64,000 nt of DNA from Streptomyces ficellus (GTDB lineage: Bacteria; Actinomycetota; Actinomycetes; Streptomycetales; Streptomycetaceae). Under the pieces are notes generated by a model, which was not told where the DNA came from, did not search any database, and saw only the letters and a program-made list of their open reading frames with translations. The position numbers were made by a program, and so were the translations under genes. This document shows, one piece after another, positions 18,061 to 29,090 of this stretch. Location of the stretch: positions 1-64,000 of the forward strand of contig NZ_JAUEPL010000019.1 of the NCBI RefSeq assembly GCF_030406405.1. Direction: 5' to 3'. Each line of letters opens with the position of its first letter. Position 1 is the stretch's first letter.

Positions 18061-19495
18061 GCAAGAGCGTAGCAGCGTGGCGGAACTGGCGAGCACTCTG
18101 AAGCGAGAACTCAACCGCTACTCACCAGGTGGAAAGCTGCCGTCGAGCAGGGCGCTTGTGGAGCGTTACCGGGTCTCCCCGGTGACGGTCTCCCGCGCGC
18201 TGGCCCAGCTCGCCGCCGAGGGCCTGGTCGTCACCCGCCCCGGCGCGGGCGCCTTCCGGGCCCAGCCCCGTACCGGCACGCCGCCGCCCGGCGACACCTC
18301 CTGGCAGGAGGTGACCCTCAGCGCCGACGCCGCGACGGAGCTGGTACCGCGCTCCGTCGACGCCTCCGGCGTACTGGTCACCCTCGCCGCCCCGCCGACC
18401 GGTGTCGTCGAGTTCAACGGCGGCTACCTGCATCCCTCCCTCCAGCCCGAACGGGCCCTCGCCGCCGCCCTCGCCCGGGCCGGCCGGCGCCCCGGCGCCT
18501 GGGGCAGACCGCCCGTCGACGGCCTGCCCGAACTGCGCGAATGGTTCGCCCGCGAGATCGGCGGCACGGTCACCGCGGCCGAGATCCTGATCACCGCGGG
18601 CGGCCAGTCCGCGATCACCACCGCACTGCGGGCCCTCGCCCCGCCCGGCGCCCCCGTCCTGGTCGAGTCGCCCACCTACCCCGGCATGCTCGCGGTCGCC
18701 CGCGCGGCGGGGCTGCGCCCCGTACCCGTGCCGACCGACCGCGACGGCGTACGCCCCGACCTGCTGGCCGCCGCCTTCCGGGCCACCGGCGCGCGCCTCC
18801 TCGTCGCCCAGCCGCTGTTCCAGAACCCGACGGGCGCGACCCTCGCCGGTGAGCGGCGCCGCGAGGTCGTCCGGATCGCCCGCGAGGCCGGGGCGTTCGT
18901 CGTGGAGGACGACTTCGCCCGCCGCCTCGTCCACGAGGACGCGGGCCCGCTCCCGGCGCCACTGGCCGCCGAGGACCCGGACGGCGTCGTCGTCCACGTC
19001 TGCTCGCTCACCAAGCCGACCTCGCCGAGCCTGCGGGTGGGCGCCCTGGCAGCCCGCGGACCGGTGCTGGAGCGGCTGCGCGCCATCCAGGTCGTGGACA
19101 ACTTCTTCGTACCGAGGCCCCTTCAGGAGGCCGCGCTGGAGCTCGTCGGGTCACCCGCCTGGAGCCGTCACCTCCGCTGCGTATCCGCCGAGTTGAAGAA
19201 CCGTCGTGACACCATGACCACCGCGCTCCAACTGCACCTCCCCGAACTCGCCCTGCCCCACCTCCCCTCCGGCGGCTACCACCTCTGGCTCCGCCTCCCC
19301 GACACGGCCGACGAGCCCGCCCTCGTCGCCGCCGCCCTGCGCGCGGGCGTCGCCGTCGCCCCCGGCCGCCCGTACTTCTGCGCCGAACCGCCCGCCGGGC
19401 ACGTGCGGTTGAGCTTCGCGGGCGTCGCCGGCCCGGCGGAGATCGCCGAGGGCGTGCGCCGGCTGCGCGGCGCCTACGACGAACTGCCGAGCTGA
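18059..19495 (+). CDS. MocR-type regulator (GntR DNA-binding domain + aminotransferase-like PLP domain)
   Basis: A 478-residue protein. Residues 1-75 are a GntR winged helix (ELASTLKRELNRYSPGGKLP, SRALVERYRVSPVTVSRALAQ). From about 110 an aminotransferase class I fold follows, with GGQSAITTALRAL, SPTYPGMLAV and the PLP lysine in SLTKPTSPSLRVGALA. PLP-bound MocR proteins are transcription factors that sense vitamin B6 or amino-acid compounds. The ATG 18059 lies in the same CATG as the EamA start; GTG 18077 is an alternative. Confidence 0.9.
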   Translation: MQERSSVAELASTLKRELNRYSPGGKLPSSRALVERYRVSPVTVSRALAQLAAEGLVVTRPGAGAFRAQPRTGTPPPGDTSWQEVTLSADAATELVPRSVDASGVLVTLAAPPTGVVEFNGGYLHPSLQPERALAAALARAGRRPGAWGRPPVDGLPELREWFAREIGGTVTAAEILITAGGQSAITTALRALAPPGAPVLVESPTYPGMLAVARAAGLRPVPVPTDRDGVRPDLLAAAFRATGARLLVAQPLFQNPTGATLAGERRREVVRIAREAGAFVVEDDFARRLVHEDAGPLPAPLAAEDPDGVVVHVCSLTKPTSPSLRVGALAARGPVLERLRAIQVVDNFFVPRPLQEAALELVGSPAWSRHLRCVSAELKNRRDTMTTALQLHLPELALPHLPSGGYHLWLRLPDTADEPALVAAALRAGVAVAPGRPYFCAEPPAGHVRLSFAGVAGPAEIAEGVRRLRGAYDELPS

Positions 19496-19520
19496 CACCG
19501 CGAGGTCGCGAGGTCGCCAG

Positions 19521-19544
19521 GTCGTGACGTCGTGACGTCGTGAC
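19521..19544 (+). repeat. Short tandem repeat GTCGTGAC x3
   Basis: Three exact 8-bp copies of GTCGTGAC follow a run of GAGGTCGC-like units in the gap after the MocR gene. No coding or regulatory role is apparent. Confidence 0.7.
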
Positions 19545-19671
19545 GTACGGGAAGACCGGCTTCGGGGGCTTGGACGGCACCGGATCAGTGGATGGCGTTC
19601 CGGTTCCCCGGGGCACCGGACGGGCCGCGGATTCCAGTAGGTAACGGGCGAGCGGCTAGCCTGAGGGCACA

Positions 19672-20823
19672 ATGAACCGTTTGACCACGTCATGGGGCGA
19701 GTACGAGCTCGCCCGCTTCCCCGAGGACCCGCGCGACCGGCTGCGCGCCTGGGACGCCGCCGACGAGTATCTGCTGCGCCACCTGGCCGAGCCCGGGTCG
19801 CCGGGTCTGTCCGGCACCGTGGCCGTGGTCGGTGACCGGTGGGGCGCCCTGGTCACCTCGCTCGCCGCGCACCACCCCGTACAGATCACCGACTCCTTCC
19901 TCGCCCGCGAGGCGACCCGCGCCAACCTCGCCCGCAACGGCGTGGACGAGGCATCCGTACAGCTCCTGACCACCCGCGACACCCCGCCCGAGCGGATCGA
20001 CGTCCTGCTCGTCCGTGTCCCCAAGAGCCTGGCGCTGCTGGAGGACCAGCTGCACCGCCTGGCCCCCGCCGTACATGCGGGCACGGTCGTCATCGGCACC
20101 GGCATGGTGAAGGAGATCCACACCTCCACCCTGAGCCTCTTCGAGCGGATCATCGGCCCGACGCGTACGTCGCTCGCTGTGAAGAAGGCCCGGCTCATCT
20201 TCTGTACGCCGGACCCGGCCCTGCCGCGTACGCCCAGCCCCTGGCCGCACCGCTACACCCTGCCCGACGACGCCCCCACCGTCGCCGGCCGGACCGTCGT
20301 CAACCACGCGGGCATCTTCTGCGCCGACCGCCTCGACATCGGTACGCGGTTCTTCCTCCAGCACCTGCCGCGAGGGCTCGGCCAGTCCCGGGTCGTGGAC
20401 CTGGGCTGCGGAAACGGCGTGGTGGGCCTCGCCGTGGCAGTCGCGGAGCCCGGCGCGGAGCTCGTCCTCGCCGACGAGTCGTACCAGGCGGTGGCGTCCG
20501 CCGAGGAGACGTTCCGGGCCAGTGCCGAGCCCGGCACCAAGGCGGAGTTCCTGGTGGGCGACGCTCTCGCGGACGTACCCGCGGACTCGGTCGACCTGGT
20601 CCTCAACAATCCGCCCTTCCACAGCCACCAGGCGATGACCGACCTGACGGCCCGGCGGATGTTCTCCGGGGCGCGCCGTGCGCTGCGGCCCGGCGGCGAA
20701 CTGTGGGTCGTCGGCAACCGGCACCTCGGCTACCACGTGACGCTGCGGCGGATCTTCGGCAACGCCGAGGTGGTGGCGGGCGGCCCGAAGTTCGTGGTGC
20801 TGAGGGCCGTCAAGAAGCCCTGA
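19672..20823 (+). CDS. Class I SAM methyltransferase, RlmG/RsmC-like
   Basis: A 383-residue protein with the two-domain layout of 23S/16S rRNA guanine-N2 methyltransferases: an N-terminal pseudo-methyltransferase half (about 1-190) and a C-terminal catalytic half with SAM motif VVDLGCGNGVVGLAVA and catalytic NPPFH motif. Length matches RlmG (G1835 of 23S rRNA in E. coli), so that activity is likely but not proven. A TAGCCT box lies 9 bases before the ATG. Overlaps the convergent cupin gene by 14 bases. Confidence 0.88.
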   Translation: MNRLTTSWGEYELARFPEDPRDRLRAWDAADEYLLRHLAEPGSPGLSGTVAVVGDRWGALVTSLAAHHPVQITDSFLAREATRANLARNGVDEASVQLLTTRDTPPERIDVLLVRVPKSLALLEDQLHRLAPAVHAGTVVIGTGMVKEIHTSTLSLFERIIGPTRTSLAVKKARLIFCTPDPALPRTPSPWPHRYTLPDDAPTVAGRTVVNHAGIFCADRLDIGTRFFLQHLPRGLGQSRVVDLGCGNGVVGLAVAVAEPGAELVLADESYQAVASAEETFRASAEPGTKAEFLVGDALADVPADSVDLVLNNPPFHSHQAMTDLTARRMFSGARRALRPGGELWVVGNRHLGYHVTLRRIFGNAEVVAGGPKFVVLRAVKKP

Positions 20824-21322
20824 GCCGGGACCCGCACCGTCCGCAGAAGGAGACGTCGGACCCGTCCGGGGCGAGGCGCCCGCAGGCGGGGCACACCCGG
20901 TCGAGCAGGCAGGCCGACTCACCGCCGTCCCCGTCCCCTTCCCGTTCCTCGACCGCTGCCGTGTTACGGATGGACAGCCCCGGGCGGCGGCGGTGGACCG
21001 TGAGGTACGCCAGCCCCTCCGGCCCGGCCAGCACGCCGCGCCGGCCGCCGCGCGGCAGCCACACTACGCAGCCCGCCTCCAGCAGCCGCCCGCCCTCGGA
21101 GGTGTCGAGCCGCCCGGTGCCGTCCACGACGTACAGCAGCACGTCCACGTCGGGCTCGACATGCGCCGCGACCCGGGCGTCGGACGTCAGCCGGATCAGG
21201 TTGGCGTCCAGTTGCCGGCCCTCGGCCGCCAGCCGCCACAGGGCTCCGGTCCGGTCGGCGGGCACGTCCCGCATGAGGGCGGGGATGCGGGCGAGCACAT
21301 CGGCCACCGCGTCCGCTGTCAC
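20810..21322 (-). CDS. Cupin-like protein with C-terminal zinc ribbon
   Basis: A 170-residue protein starting at GTG 21322 after GGGAGG. A cupin beta-barrel (about 45-110: HVEPDVDVLLYVVDGTGRLD, VWLPRGGRRGVLAGPEG) is followed by a zinc ribbon with two CxxC pairs (CPACG...CGRCG). Not clearly catalytic: the usual cupin metal ligands are sparse. I know no assigned function; sensing or protein binding is possible. Confidence 0.75.
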   Translation of the reverse strand: MTADAVADVLARIPALMRDVPADRTGALWRLAAEGRQLDANLIRLTSDARVAAHVEPDVDVLLYVVDGTGRLDTSEGGRLLEAGCVVWLPRGGRRGVLAGPEGLAYLTVHRRRPGLSIRNTAAVEEREGDGDGGESACLLDRVCPACGRLAPDGSDVSFCGRCGSRLRAS

Positions 21323-21407
21323 CGTTCCTCCCGCTGCGCCGTCTGACGAGGCAGCGGATATTACCGCCGGCCCGCCCCTCGCCCCCGGCGTCTCGCCTCT
21401 CGTCCCC

Positions 21408-21572
21408 TCAACGAGTGAACAGCAGGGAGGTGTTGCGGCCGCCGTACCGGAAGGCATTCGCCATCGCCGCCCCGAAGAGGTGACCAGTCATCGACTTGGT
21501 CGCGGTGACGGCCGCGTGGGTGCCGATGGCCTCGGTGAGCGACTCCGCTTCGGCGTTATGCGTCGAGTGAGC
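21408..21572 (-). pseudogene. Remnant of a FabF/KAS-II-type beta-ketoacyl synthase C-terminus
   Basis: Reads AHSTHNAEAESLTEAIGTHA, VTATKSMTGHLFGA and AMANAFRYGGRNTSLLFTR-stop. NAHGT...EAxx.AIG, ATKSMTGHLxGA (catalytic His) and the terminal NAFGFGGxNxxLLFxR are hallmark ends of ketoacyl synthases, but here about 60 residues that normally separate GHLxGA from the NAFGFGG end are absent. So it is an internally deleted tail without the active-site Cys domain. Confidence 0.7.
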
Positions 21573-22419
21573 CCTCGCCCGGGCGAACCCGGCCGGCGCA
21601 CGCCGCTGATGCCCGGCGGGGTGGCGTGGTGGCTGCGGGAAGCTGTCGCAGCGTACGGACGGGGGAACAGAACACCGGGAGGAAGGCACCGGCCAGGCAG
21701 ATCGCGCCCGCCCAGACCGCCATGCGTACCCCTGCCGCCTGGCCGATGAGGCCACCGAGGGCGGAGCCGATGGCCAGGGCGCCGGTGAGCAGGAACCGGA
21801 AGGTGGCATTCATGCGGCCGAGCAGCGGGTCCGGAGTCAGGTGCTGGCGCAGCGTGACGCCGAGGACGTTGTCGATGCCTGTCTTGGTCATGGCCGCGAG
21901 CCACCCGGCACCGGCCACCCACAGCCACAGCCCGTCGCCGACCAGCGCGACGGCAAGTCCGGCAGGTGCGAACCAGAGCCCGGCCAGCCCCAGAGTGCGA
22001 CCGTGGCCGAGGCGGGCGGCGAGGCGGCGGGCGAGGCCGGCGCCGATCAGGATGCCCAGGCCGCCGGCGGCCCAGTACATCCCGAGCGCCCCGGCGGGCA
22101 GGCGTAGTTCGCGGATGAACAGCACCGGCAGCATGGCGTTGATCATCTGTGCGCCGAGGTTGGTCAGGGTCGCGGTGAACGCCAGCGCGCGCAGCTCGCG
22201 GCTGCCGAGGACGTGGCGCAGCCCTTCCGCCACCTCGGCCCGCAGCCGTCGCCGGTCGGGCGAGCCCACGGCAGCAGTGCGCGGTCGGCCGATGCCCATG
22301 AGGCCGGCGGCGGAGGCCAGGTAAGCGACGGCCCCGCCGAGGATCGCGAGCGGAGCCGTGAAGAGCTGGACCAGGAAGCCGCCGGCGCCGCGGCCGGCGA
22401 TGTTGGTGCCGGCCGACAT
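21556..22419 (-). pseudogene. N-terminally truncated MFS transporter
   Basis: A frame of 287 codons that corresponds only to the C-terminal two-thirds of an MFS exporter: it begins in the middle of a transmembrane region (GTNIAGRGAGGFLVQLFTAP), keeps a cytoplasmic loop (RAEVAEGLRHVLGSRELRAL) and six later hydrophobic segments, and ends VFCSPVRTLRQLPAA. The first four helices are missing and the frame runs straight into a fragment of a divergent ArsR gene at about 22415. Probably non-functional. Confidence 0.75.
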
Positions 22420-22954
22420 CCGCTACCGCGTCGGCCGCCTGGTCGAAGGCGGCGCCCAGCACCTGTTCGCTGACCTCGACCCCCAGGTCACCTGGGCCGG
22501 GGGCACCCTGCACCTGGAGCACCGCACCGTGCGCGGAGCGCGCCGGCTCGACGGCCGCGGCCTGCTGCTGGTGCCGTCCGCGTTCGTGTGGCCACGCGTG
22601 TTCTCCGTGCTGGACGAGCCGTGGCAGCCCTCGCTGCGCTACCCGCCACGCGCTGTGGCGATGCTCTGGCACAGGCGGTCCGCGACCGTGTCCGATGCCT
22701 TGGCGGGGGTGCTGGGCCGCTCCCGCGCGACCCTCCTGACCGAGTTGACAGCTCCCGCCTCGACCACCGGCCTCGCCCGCCGCACCGGGATGACTCCCGG
22801 CGGCGTCTCCCAGCACCTGACGGCCCTGCGCACCGCTGGTCTGGTCAGTGCCCACCGTGCGGGCAGAGAGGTGCTGTACGCCCGTACCCGGACGGGAGAA
22901 AACGTCGTGGAAGCCGCAGGCGCGGGATCCCCGCCGTCCACCGCCCACGCGTGA
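22412..22954 (+). pseudogene. N-terminally truncated ArsR-family regulator
   Basis: From ADIRYRVGRLVEGGAQHLFA through GRGLLLVPSAFVWPRV to a C-terminal winged helix (PASTTGLARRTGMTPGGVSQ, HLTALRTAGLVSAHRAGREV). This is the second half of a DUF5937-ArsR regulator, usually about 330 residues; roughly the first 150 are absent. The remaining frame is intact to 22954 and could still make a protein with a DNA-binding domain from an upstream start at 22358, but no ribosome site supports it. Confidence 0.7.
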
Positions 22955-23049
22955 ACCCAGGCCCCGTGGCGTGGGCCAACCAGGACGCTCAGCGGGCCGA
23001 CTGAAGCGCCCAGTCACAGGCAGTCGTCGGTGGAGCGGCAGAAAACGCT

Positions 23050-24219
<1,170 letters not shown>

Positions 24220-24223
<4 letters not shown>

Positions 24224-24315
24224 GCGACGCGCGCGCAGCCGCCGGGCCGCGGATGACGACGATGCCCGCGCCTCTGCGCTGCGCGGGCGGAGAAGCGAAC
24301 GGAGAAGCACAGTGA
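24220..24315 (+). CDS. Mini-ORF 2 of the coupled array (31 aa)
   Basis: Identical peptide to mini-ORF 1. Start GTG 24220 is preceded by GGAGAAGCACA, giving a ribosome site at 5-6 bases, and its stop overlaps the start of unit three. Confidence 0.45.
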
Positions 24316-24458
24316 GCGACGCGCGCGCAGCCGCCGGGCCGCGGACGACGAAGATGCCCGCGCCTCTGCTCCCCCTGCCTTCGGCGGGTGGGGCCCCCAG
24401 CGCGGGTGACAGCGACACCAGCCGCTACCGCGGCGGGGCGAACGGAGAAGCACAGTGA
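24312..24458 (+). CDS. Mini-ORF 3 of the coupled array (48 aa)
   Basis: Starts at GTG 24312 and reads through the 51-bp insertion without a stop; its TGA (24456-24458) overlaps the argJ GTG. The insertion is a multiple of three, so coupling survived it. Ends GGANGEAQ like the other units. Confidence 0.45.
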   Translation: MSDARAAAGPRTTKMPAPLLPLPSAGGAPSAGDSDTSRYRGGANGEAQ

Positions 24459-25609
24459 GCGTCACGGCAGCGAAAGGGTTCACGGCGGCGGGCATCGCCG
24501 CCGGGATCAAGGAGAACGGCAACCCGGATCTGGCCCTCGTGGTCAACACCGGGCCCCGCCGCGCCGCCGCGGGCGTGTTCACCTCCAACCGCGTCAAGGC
24601 CGCGCCGGTCCTCTGGTCCGAGCAGGTCCTGAAGACCGGCGAGTTGCGTGCCGTCGTCCTCAACTCCGGCGGTGCCAACGCCTGCACCGGGCCCAAGGGC
24701 TTCCAGGACACGCACGCCACCGCCGAGAAGGCCGCCGAGGTGCTGAGCATCGGCGCGGGCGAGGTCGCCGTCGCGTCCACCGGTCTCATCGGCGTGTTCC
24801 TGCCCATGGACAAGCTCCTGCCCGGCGTCGAGAAGGCCGCCAAGGAGCTCTCCGAGCACGGCGGCGAGAAGGCCGCCATCGCCATCAAGACCACCGACAC
24901 GGTCCACAAGACGTCCGTCGTGACCAGTAAGGACGGCTGGACGGTCGGCGGCATGGCCAAGGGCGCCGGCATGCTCGCCCCGGGCCTGGCCACGATGCTC
25001 GTCGTCCTCACCACCGACGCCGACCTGGACGCCCCCGTCCTGGACAAGGCGCTGCGCGACGCCACCCGCGTCACCTTCGACCGGGTCGACTCGGACGGCT
25101 GCATGTCGACGAACGACACGGTCCTGCTCCTCGCCTCCGGGGCGTCGGGCGTCTCGCCCGAGTACGGGGACTTCGCCGAAGCCGTACGCCGGGTCTGCGA
25201 CGACCTCGGCCGCCAGCTCATCGGCGACGCCGAGGGCGCCTCCAAGGACATCCGTATCGACGTCATCAACGCCGCCACCGAGGACGACGCCGTCGAGGCG
25301 GGCCGCTCCATCGCCCGTAACAACCTCCTCAAGTGCGCCATCCACGGCGAGGACCCCAACTGGGGCCGTGTCCTGTCCGCGATCGGCACCACCGGCGCCA
25401 CCTTCGAGCCCGACCGGCTGAACGTCGCCATCAACGGCGTCTGGGTCTGCAAGAACGGCTCCGTCGGCGAGGACCGCGACCTGGTCGACATGCGCTACCG
25501 CGAGGTGACCATCACCGCCGACCTCGCCGCCGGCAGCGAGACGGCCACCGTCTGGACCAACGACCTCACCGCCGACTACGTCCACGAGAACAGCGCCTAC
25601 AGCTCATGA
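24455..25609 (+). CDS. argJ: Bifunctional glutamate N-acetyltransferase / amino-acid acetyltransferase
   Basis: A 384-residue ornithine acetyltransferase: N-terminal [20 protein letters not shown], and the self-cleavage site [20 protein letters not shown], where cleavage before the Thr of ATML frees the nucleophile that carries the acetyl group. It moves acetyl from N-acetylornithine to glutamate, closing the acetyl cycle. Start GTG 24455 after GGAGAAG. The argB ATG overlaps its stop. Confidence 0.96.
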   Translation: MSVTAAKGFTAAGIAAGIKENGNPDLALVVNTGPRRAAAGVFTSNRVKAAPVLWSEQVLKTGELRAVVLNSGGANACTGPKGFQDTHATAEKAAEVLSIGAGEVAVASTGLIGVFLPMDKLLPGVEKAAKELSEHGGEKAAIAIKTTDTVHKTSVVTSKDGWTVGGMAKGAGMLAPGLATMLVVLTTDADLDAPVLDKALRDATRVTFDRVDSDGCMSTNDTVLLLASGASGVSPEYGDFAEAVRRVCDDLGRQLIGDAEGASKDIRIDVINAATEDDAVEAGRSIARNNLLKCAIHGEDPNWGRVLSAIGTTGATFEPDRLNVAINGVWVCKNGSVGEDRDLVDMRYREVTITADLAAGSETATVWTNDLTADYVHENSAYSS

Positions 25610-26511
25610 GTACGACGAGGAAGCACACCGCCCTGCCCAAGGCGCAGATCCTCATCGAGGCGCTGCCCTGGCTCACCCGTCACCACGGCAAGACCGTCGT
25701 CATCAAGTTCGGCGGCAACGCGATGGTGGACGAGGAGCTGAAGGCCGCGTTCGCCCAGGACGTCGTCTTCCTGCGGCACGCCGGTCTCAAGCCGGTCGTC
25801 GTGCACGGCGGCGGCCCGCAGATCAGCGCCGCGCTCGACCGGCACGGCCTGGTCAGCGAGTTCAAGGCGGGCCTCAGGGTCACCACGCCCGAGGCGATGG
25901 ACGTCGTACGGATGGTGCTCGCCGGACAGGTGCAGCGCGAGCTCGTCGGGCTGCTCAACCAGCACGGCCCGTTCGCCGTCGGCATGACCGGCGAGGATGC
26001 GCACACCATCACCGCCACCCGCCACCAGCCCCGCATCGAGGGCGAGCTGGTCGACATCGGCAGGGTCGGCGAGATCACCGAGATCGACACCGGCGCCATC
26101 GAAGCCCTGCTCTCGGACGGCCGCATCCCGGTCGTCTCCTCTATCGCCCGTTCCCAGGACGACGGACATGTCTACAACGTCAATGCTGATACGGCGGCTG
26201 CGGCACTCGCTGCGGCGCTGGGTGCCGAAACCCTGATGGTCCTCACCGACGTCGAGGGCCTGTACGAGGACTGGCCCCGCAGCGACGAGGTCATCAGCCG
26301 GCTCACCGCCACCGAGCTGGAGAAGCTGCTGCCCGAGCTGTCCAGCGGCATGGTCCCCAAGATGGAGGGCTGCCTGCACGCCGTGCGCAACGGCGTCACC
26401 ACCGCCCGCGTGATCGACGGGCGCGTGCAGCACTCGATCCTGCTGGAGATCTTCACCGACGAGGGCATCGGCACGATGGTCGTGCCCGACGCACCAGGGG
26501 GAGCGCAGTGA
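25606..26511 (+). CDS. argB: Acetylglutamate kinase
   Basis: A 301-residue amino-acid kinase: [16 protein letters not shown], the substrate loop [29 protein letters not shown] and KMEGCLHAV. It phosphorylates N-acetylglutamate, usually the arginine-inhibited step. ATG overlaps argJ stop; its own stop overlaps the argD GTG (GTGA). Confidence 0.96.
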   Translation: MSTTRKHTALPKAQILIEALPWLTRHHGKTVVIKFGGNAMVDEELKAAFAQDVVFLRHAGLKPVVVHGGGPQISAALDRHGLVSEFKAGLRVTTPEAMDVVRMVLAGQVQRELVGLLNQHGPFAVGMTGEDAHTITATRHQPRIEGELVDIGRVGEITEIDTGAIEALLSDGRIPVVSSIARSQDDGHVYNVNADTAAAALAAALGAETLMVLTDVEGLYEDWPRSDEVISRLTATELEKLLPELSSGMVPKMEGCLHAVRNGVTTARVIDGRVQHSILLEIFTDEGIGTMVVPDAPGGAQ

Positions 26512-27701
26512 GCAATGAGCAACTGACCCGGCGCTGGCAGGGCGCGCTGATGGACAACTACGGCACGCCCAAGCTGTCCCTCGTACGCGGCGCGGGCGCC
26601 AAGGTCTGGGACGCCGACGGGACGGAGTACCTGGACTTCGTCGGCGGGATCGCGGTCAACGCCCTGGGCCACGCCCACCCCGCCGTGGTGGAGGCGGTCT
26701 CCACCCAGATCGCCTCCCTCGGCCACGTCTCCAACCTCTTCGTCGCCGAACCGCCCGTCGCGCTCGCCGAACGGCTGCTCCAGCTCTTCGGGCGGCCCGG
26801 CCGGGTCTTCTTCTGCAACTCCGGCGCGGAGGCCAACGAAGCCGCGTTCAAGATCGGCCGACTCACCGGCCGGACCCATATGGTCGCCACGGCGGGCGGC
26901 TTCCACGGCCGGACCATGGGCTCCCTCGCGCTCACCGGCCAGCCCGGCAAGCAGCAGCCGTTCCTGCCGCTGCCGGGCGAGGTCACGCACGTACCGTACG
27001 GAGACGCCGACGCGCTGCGCGCCGCGGTCGGCGAGCAGACGGCGCTCCTCGTCATCGAGCCCATCCAGGGCGAGAACGGCGTCGTCGTCCCGCCCCCCGG
27101 CTACCTGAAGGCCGCCCGCGAGATCACCCGGGCCACCGGCACGCTGCTCGTCGTCGACGAGGTGCAGACCGGCGTCGGTCGGTGCGGCCACTGGTTCGAG
27201 CACCAGGCGCACGGCGTCGAGCCCGACATCGTCACCCTCGCCAAGGGGCTGGGCGGCGGGCTGCCCATCGGCGCGACCGTCGCCTTCGGCGCGGCGGCCG
27301 AGCTGCTGAAGCCGGGCCAGCACGGCACGACCTTCGGCGGCAACCCCGTCGCGTGCGCCGCCGGACTCGCCGTACTGGACACCCTCGCGGCCGATTCCGC
27401 CCGCGACCGGGTCAAGCGGCTCGGCGAGAAGCTGCGCGACGCGATCGAGGCCCTGAACCACCCGCTGGTCTCCCACGTCCGTGGGGCGGGCCTCCTGCTG
27501 GGTATCGTGCTCACCGAGCCCCTCGCGCCCCAGGTGCAGCAGGCGGCTCAGGACGCCGGTCTCCTGGTGAACGCGCCCGCTCCCGATGTCGTACGGCTCA
27601 TGCCGCCGCTGATCATCGGTGACGACGAGGTGGACGCCTTCCTCCGGGCCCTGCCCGGCGTTCTCAGCAGCGTGAACGGGGAAAGACGATCCGGAGAATG
27701 A
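26508..27701 (+). CDS. argD: Acetylornithine aminotransferase
   Basis: A 397-residue class III PLP aminotransferase. [18 protein letters not shown] binds phosphate, [15 protein letters not shown] holds the Asp for the PLP ring, and the Schiff-base lysine is in [14 protein letters not shown]. Converts N-acetylglutamate semialdehyde to N-acetylornithine. GTG start coupled to argB. Confidence 0.96.
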   Translation: MSNEQLTRRWQGALMDNYGTPKLSLVRGAGAKVWDADGTEYLDFVGGIAVNALGHAHPAVVEAVSTQIASLGHVSNLFVAEPPVALAERLLQLFGRPGRVFFCNSGAEANEAAFKIGRLTGRTHMVATAGGFHGRTMGSLALTGQPGKQQPFLPLPGEVTHVPYGDADALRAAVGEQTALLVIEPIQGENGVVVPPPGYLKAAREITRATGTLLVVDEVQTGVGRCGHWFEHQAHGVEPDIVTLAKGLGGGLPIGATVAFGAAAELLKPGQHGTTFGGNPVACAAGLAVLDTLAADSARDRVKRLGEKLRDAIEALNHPLVSHVRGAGLLLGIVLTEPLAPQVQQAAQDAGLLVNAPAPDVVRLMPPLIIGDDEVDAFLRALPGVLSSVNGERRSGE

Positions 27702-27708
27702 GACGACG

Positions 27709-28245
27709 ATGACCGAGGCCCAGGACACCGAGCACGGCGGGCCGTCCGTTCCGCAGACCCGCACCGCACGCCACCGCCGGATCGTGGACATCCTCAACCG
27801 GCAGCCGGTCCGCTCCCAGAGCCAGCTGGCCAAGCTCCTCGCGGACGACGGGCTGAGCGTCACGCAGGCGACGCTCTCCCGCGACCTCGACGAGCTCGGC
27901 GCGGTGAAGATCCGCAACACGGGCGGCGAGCTGATCTACGCGGTGCCCAGCGAGGGCGGCTTCCGCACCCCGCAGGCCCCGCTCGGCGAATCCGCCAAGG
28001 AGGAGCGCATGCGGCGCCTCTCCGGCGAGCTGCTGATCTCCGCCGAGGCCTCCGCCAACCTGGTGGTGCTGCGTACGCCACCGGGAGCGGCCCAGTTCCT
28101 CGCCTCGGCCATCGACCAGGCGGAACTGCACGCCATCCTGGGCACCATCGCGGGCGACGACACGCTGCTGCTCATCTCCCGCGACCCGGCGGGCGGCCAG
28201 GCCCTGGCCGACCACCTGCTGCGGCTCGCGCAGAAGGAGAGCTGA
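27709..28245 (+). CDS. argR: Arginine repressor
   Basis: A 178-residue ArgR. N-terminal winged helix ([40 protein letters not shown]) and C-terminal hexamerisation and arginine-binding domain with [12 protein letters not shown]. It represses arg genes with arginine as co-repressor; candidate boxes are at argC and argG in this window. Seven bases after argD, so co-transcribed with it and autoregulated. Confidence 0.96.
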   Translation: MTEAQDTEHGGPSVPQTRTARHRRIVDILNRQPVRSQSQLAKLLADDGLSVTQATLSRDLDELGAVKIRNTGGELIYAVPSEGGFRTPQAPLGESAKEERMRRLSGELLISAEASANLVVLRTPPGAAQFLASAIDQAELHAILGTIAGDDTLLLISRDPAGGQALADHLLRLAQKES

Positions 28246-28342
28246 CGCTTCCGGGTCCGTCCGGCACGCACGGCGAGAGGGAAGGGTCACCCGCGTCACC
28301 GTCTCGGCACGCGGCGCCGCACGCCGCCTGCCGCGCGCGGCC

Positions 28343-29032
28343 TCAGTAGCGGACGATCGCCGTCCGCCCGCCGCGCGTCCCGATCGCGATGTGCGGCCTG
28401 CGCCCCGGCTCCGCCCACGCCAGGATCCGGCGCATCGCACCCGCCGGCACGGCCACGCAACCGGCCGTCGGACCCTCCCCCCTGACGTGCAGAAAGATGC
28501 CCGCGCCACGCCCGCGCACCGGGCGGTCGTAGTTGAAGCCGATCACCAGGGCGTGCGCGTACCGCGCCCCGTAGGTGACCAGGTGCTCGGCCTCGGCCGC
28601 CCGGCAGTCCGCCGGCAGGCCCTCCGCCCAGCGGTTGTACGACCGCGACCGGTTGTCCTGGCACCACCAGGACTCGCCCGTCACCCGGCGGTAGGGGTAG
28701 GCCGTGCCGTGCGGGGCCGGTTCGATACCGAAGGCGTACGGCAGGGAGTACAGGCCCGTCGGCGTGGTCGACGTGCCCTGGCGCCGCCCAGCCCCCTCCA
28801 CCAGGCCGTTCGCGCCGAACCGCGCCGCCGCCGACCCCGCCCGCACCCACCGCCCGCCGCGCCGGTCCCACCACGTCACCGTGCCGGTGGTGGACCGGGC
28901 GTGCGGCGCCTCGGCCGTGATCAGCTGCGTACCGCCGCCCGTGTCGGCCATCCGCGCGGGCAGCGGGTCACGCTCCACGGGGGTGAGCAGCAGGAGTACG
29001 GACGCGAGGGCGAGACCGAGACCGAGACGCAT
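28343..29032 (-). CDS. L,D-transpeptidase (YkuD fold)
   Basis: A 229-residue secreted protein: short N-terminal signal (MRLGLGLALASVLLLLTPV) and a YkuD domain from about 60 with the catalytic signature HVRGEGPTAGCVAVP, where Cys acylates peptidoglycan stems. Family members make 3-3 crosslinks or attach proteins. The ATG 29032 is chosen so that the signal peptide is intact. It lies only 58 bases after the lasso exporter gene on the same strand and could be read from the same transcript. Whether it belongs functionally to the lasso cluster is unknown. Confidence 0.88.
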   Translation of the reverse strand: MRLGLGLALASVLLLLTPVERDPLPARMADTGGGTQLITAEAPHARSTTGTVTWWDRRGGRWVRAGSAAARFGANGLVEGAGRRQGTSTTPTGLYSLPYAFGIEPAPHGTAYPYRRVTGESWWCQDNRSRSYNRWAEGLPADCRAAEAEHLVTYGARYAHALVIGFNYDRPVRGRGAGIFLHVRGEGPTAGCVAVPAGAMRRILAWAEPGRRPHIAIGTRGGRTAIVRY

Positions 29033-29090
29033 GGTCGGGAACGTACGCGTACCGCCCGCGAGCCGCTCGTACGGCGCGTCCGAACGGCCG

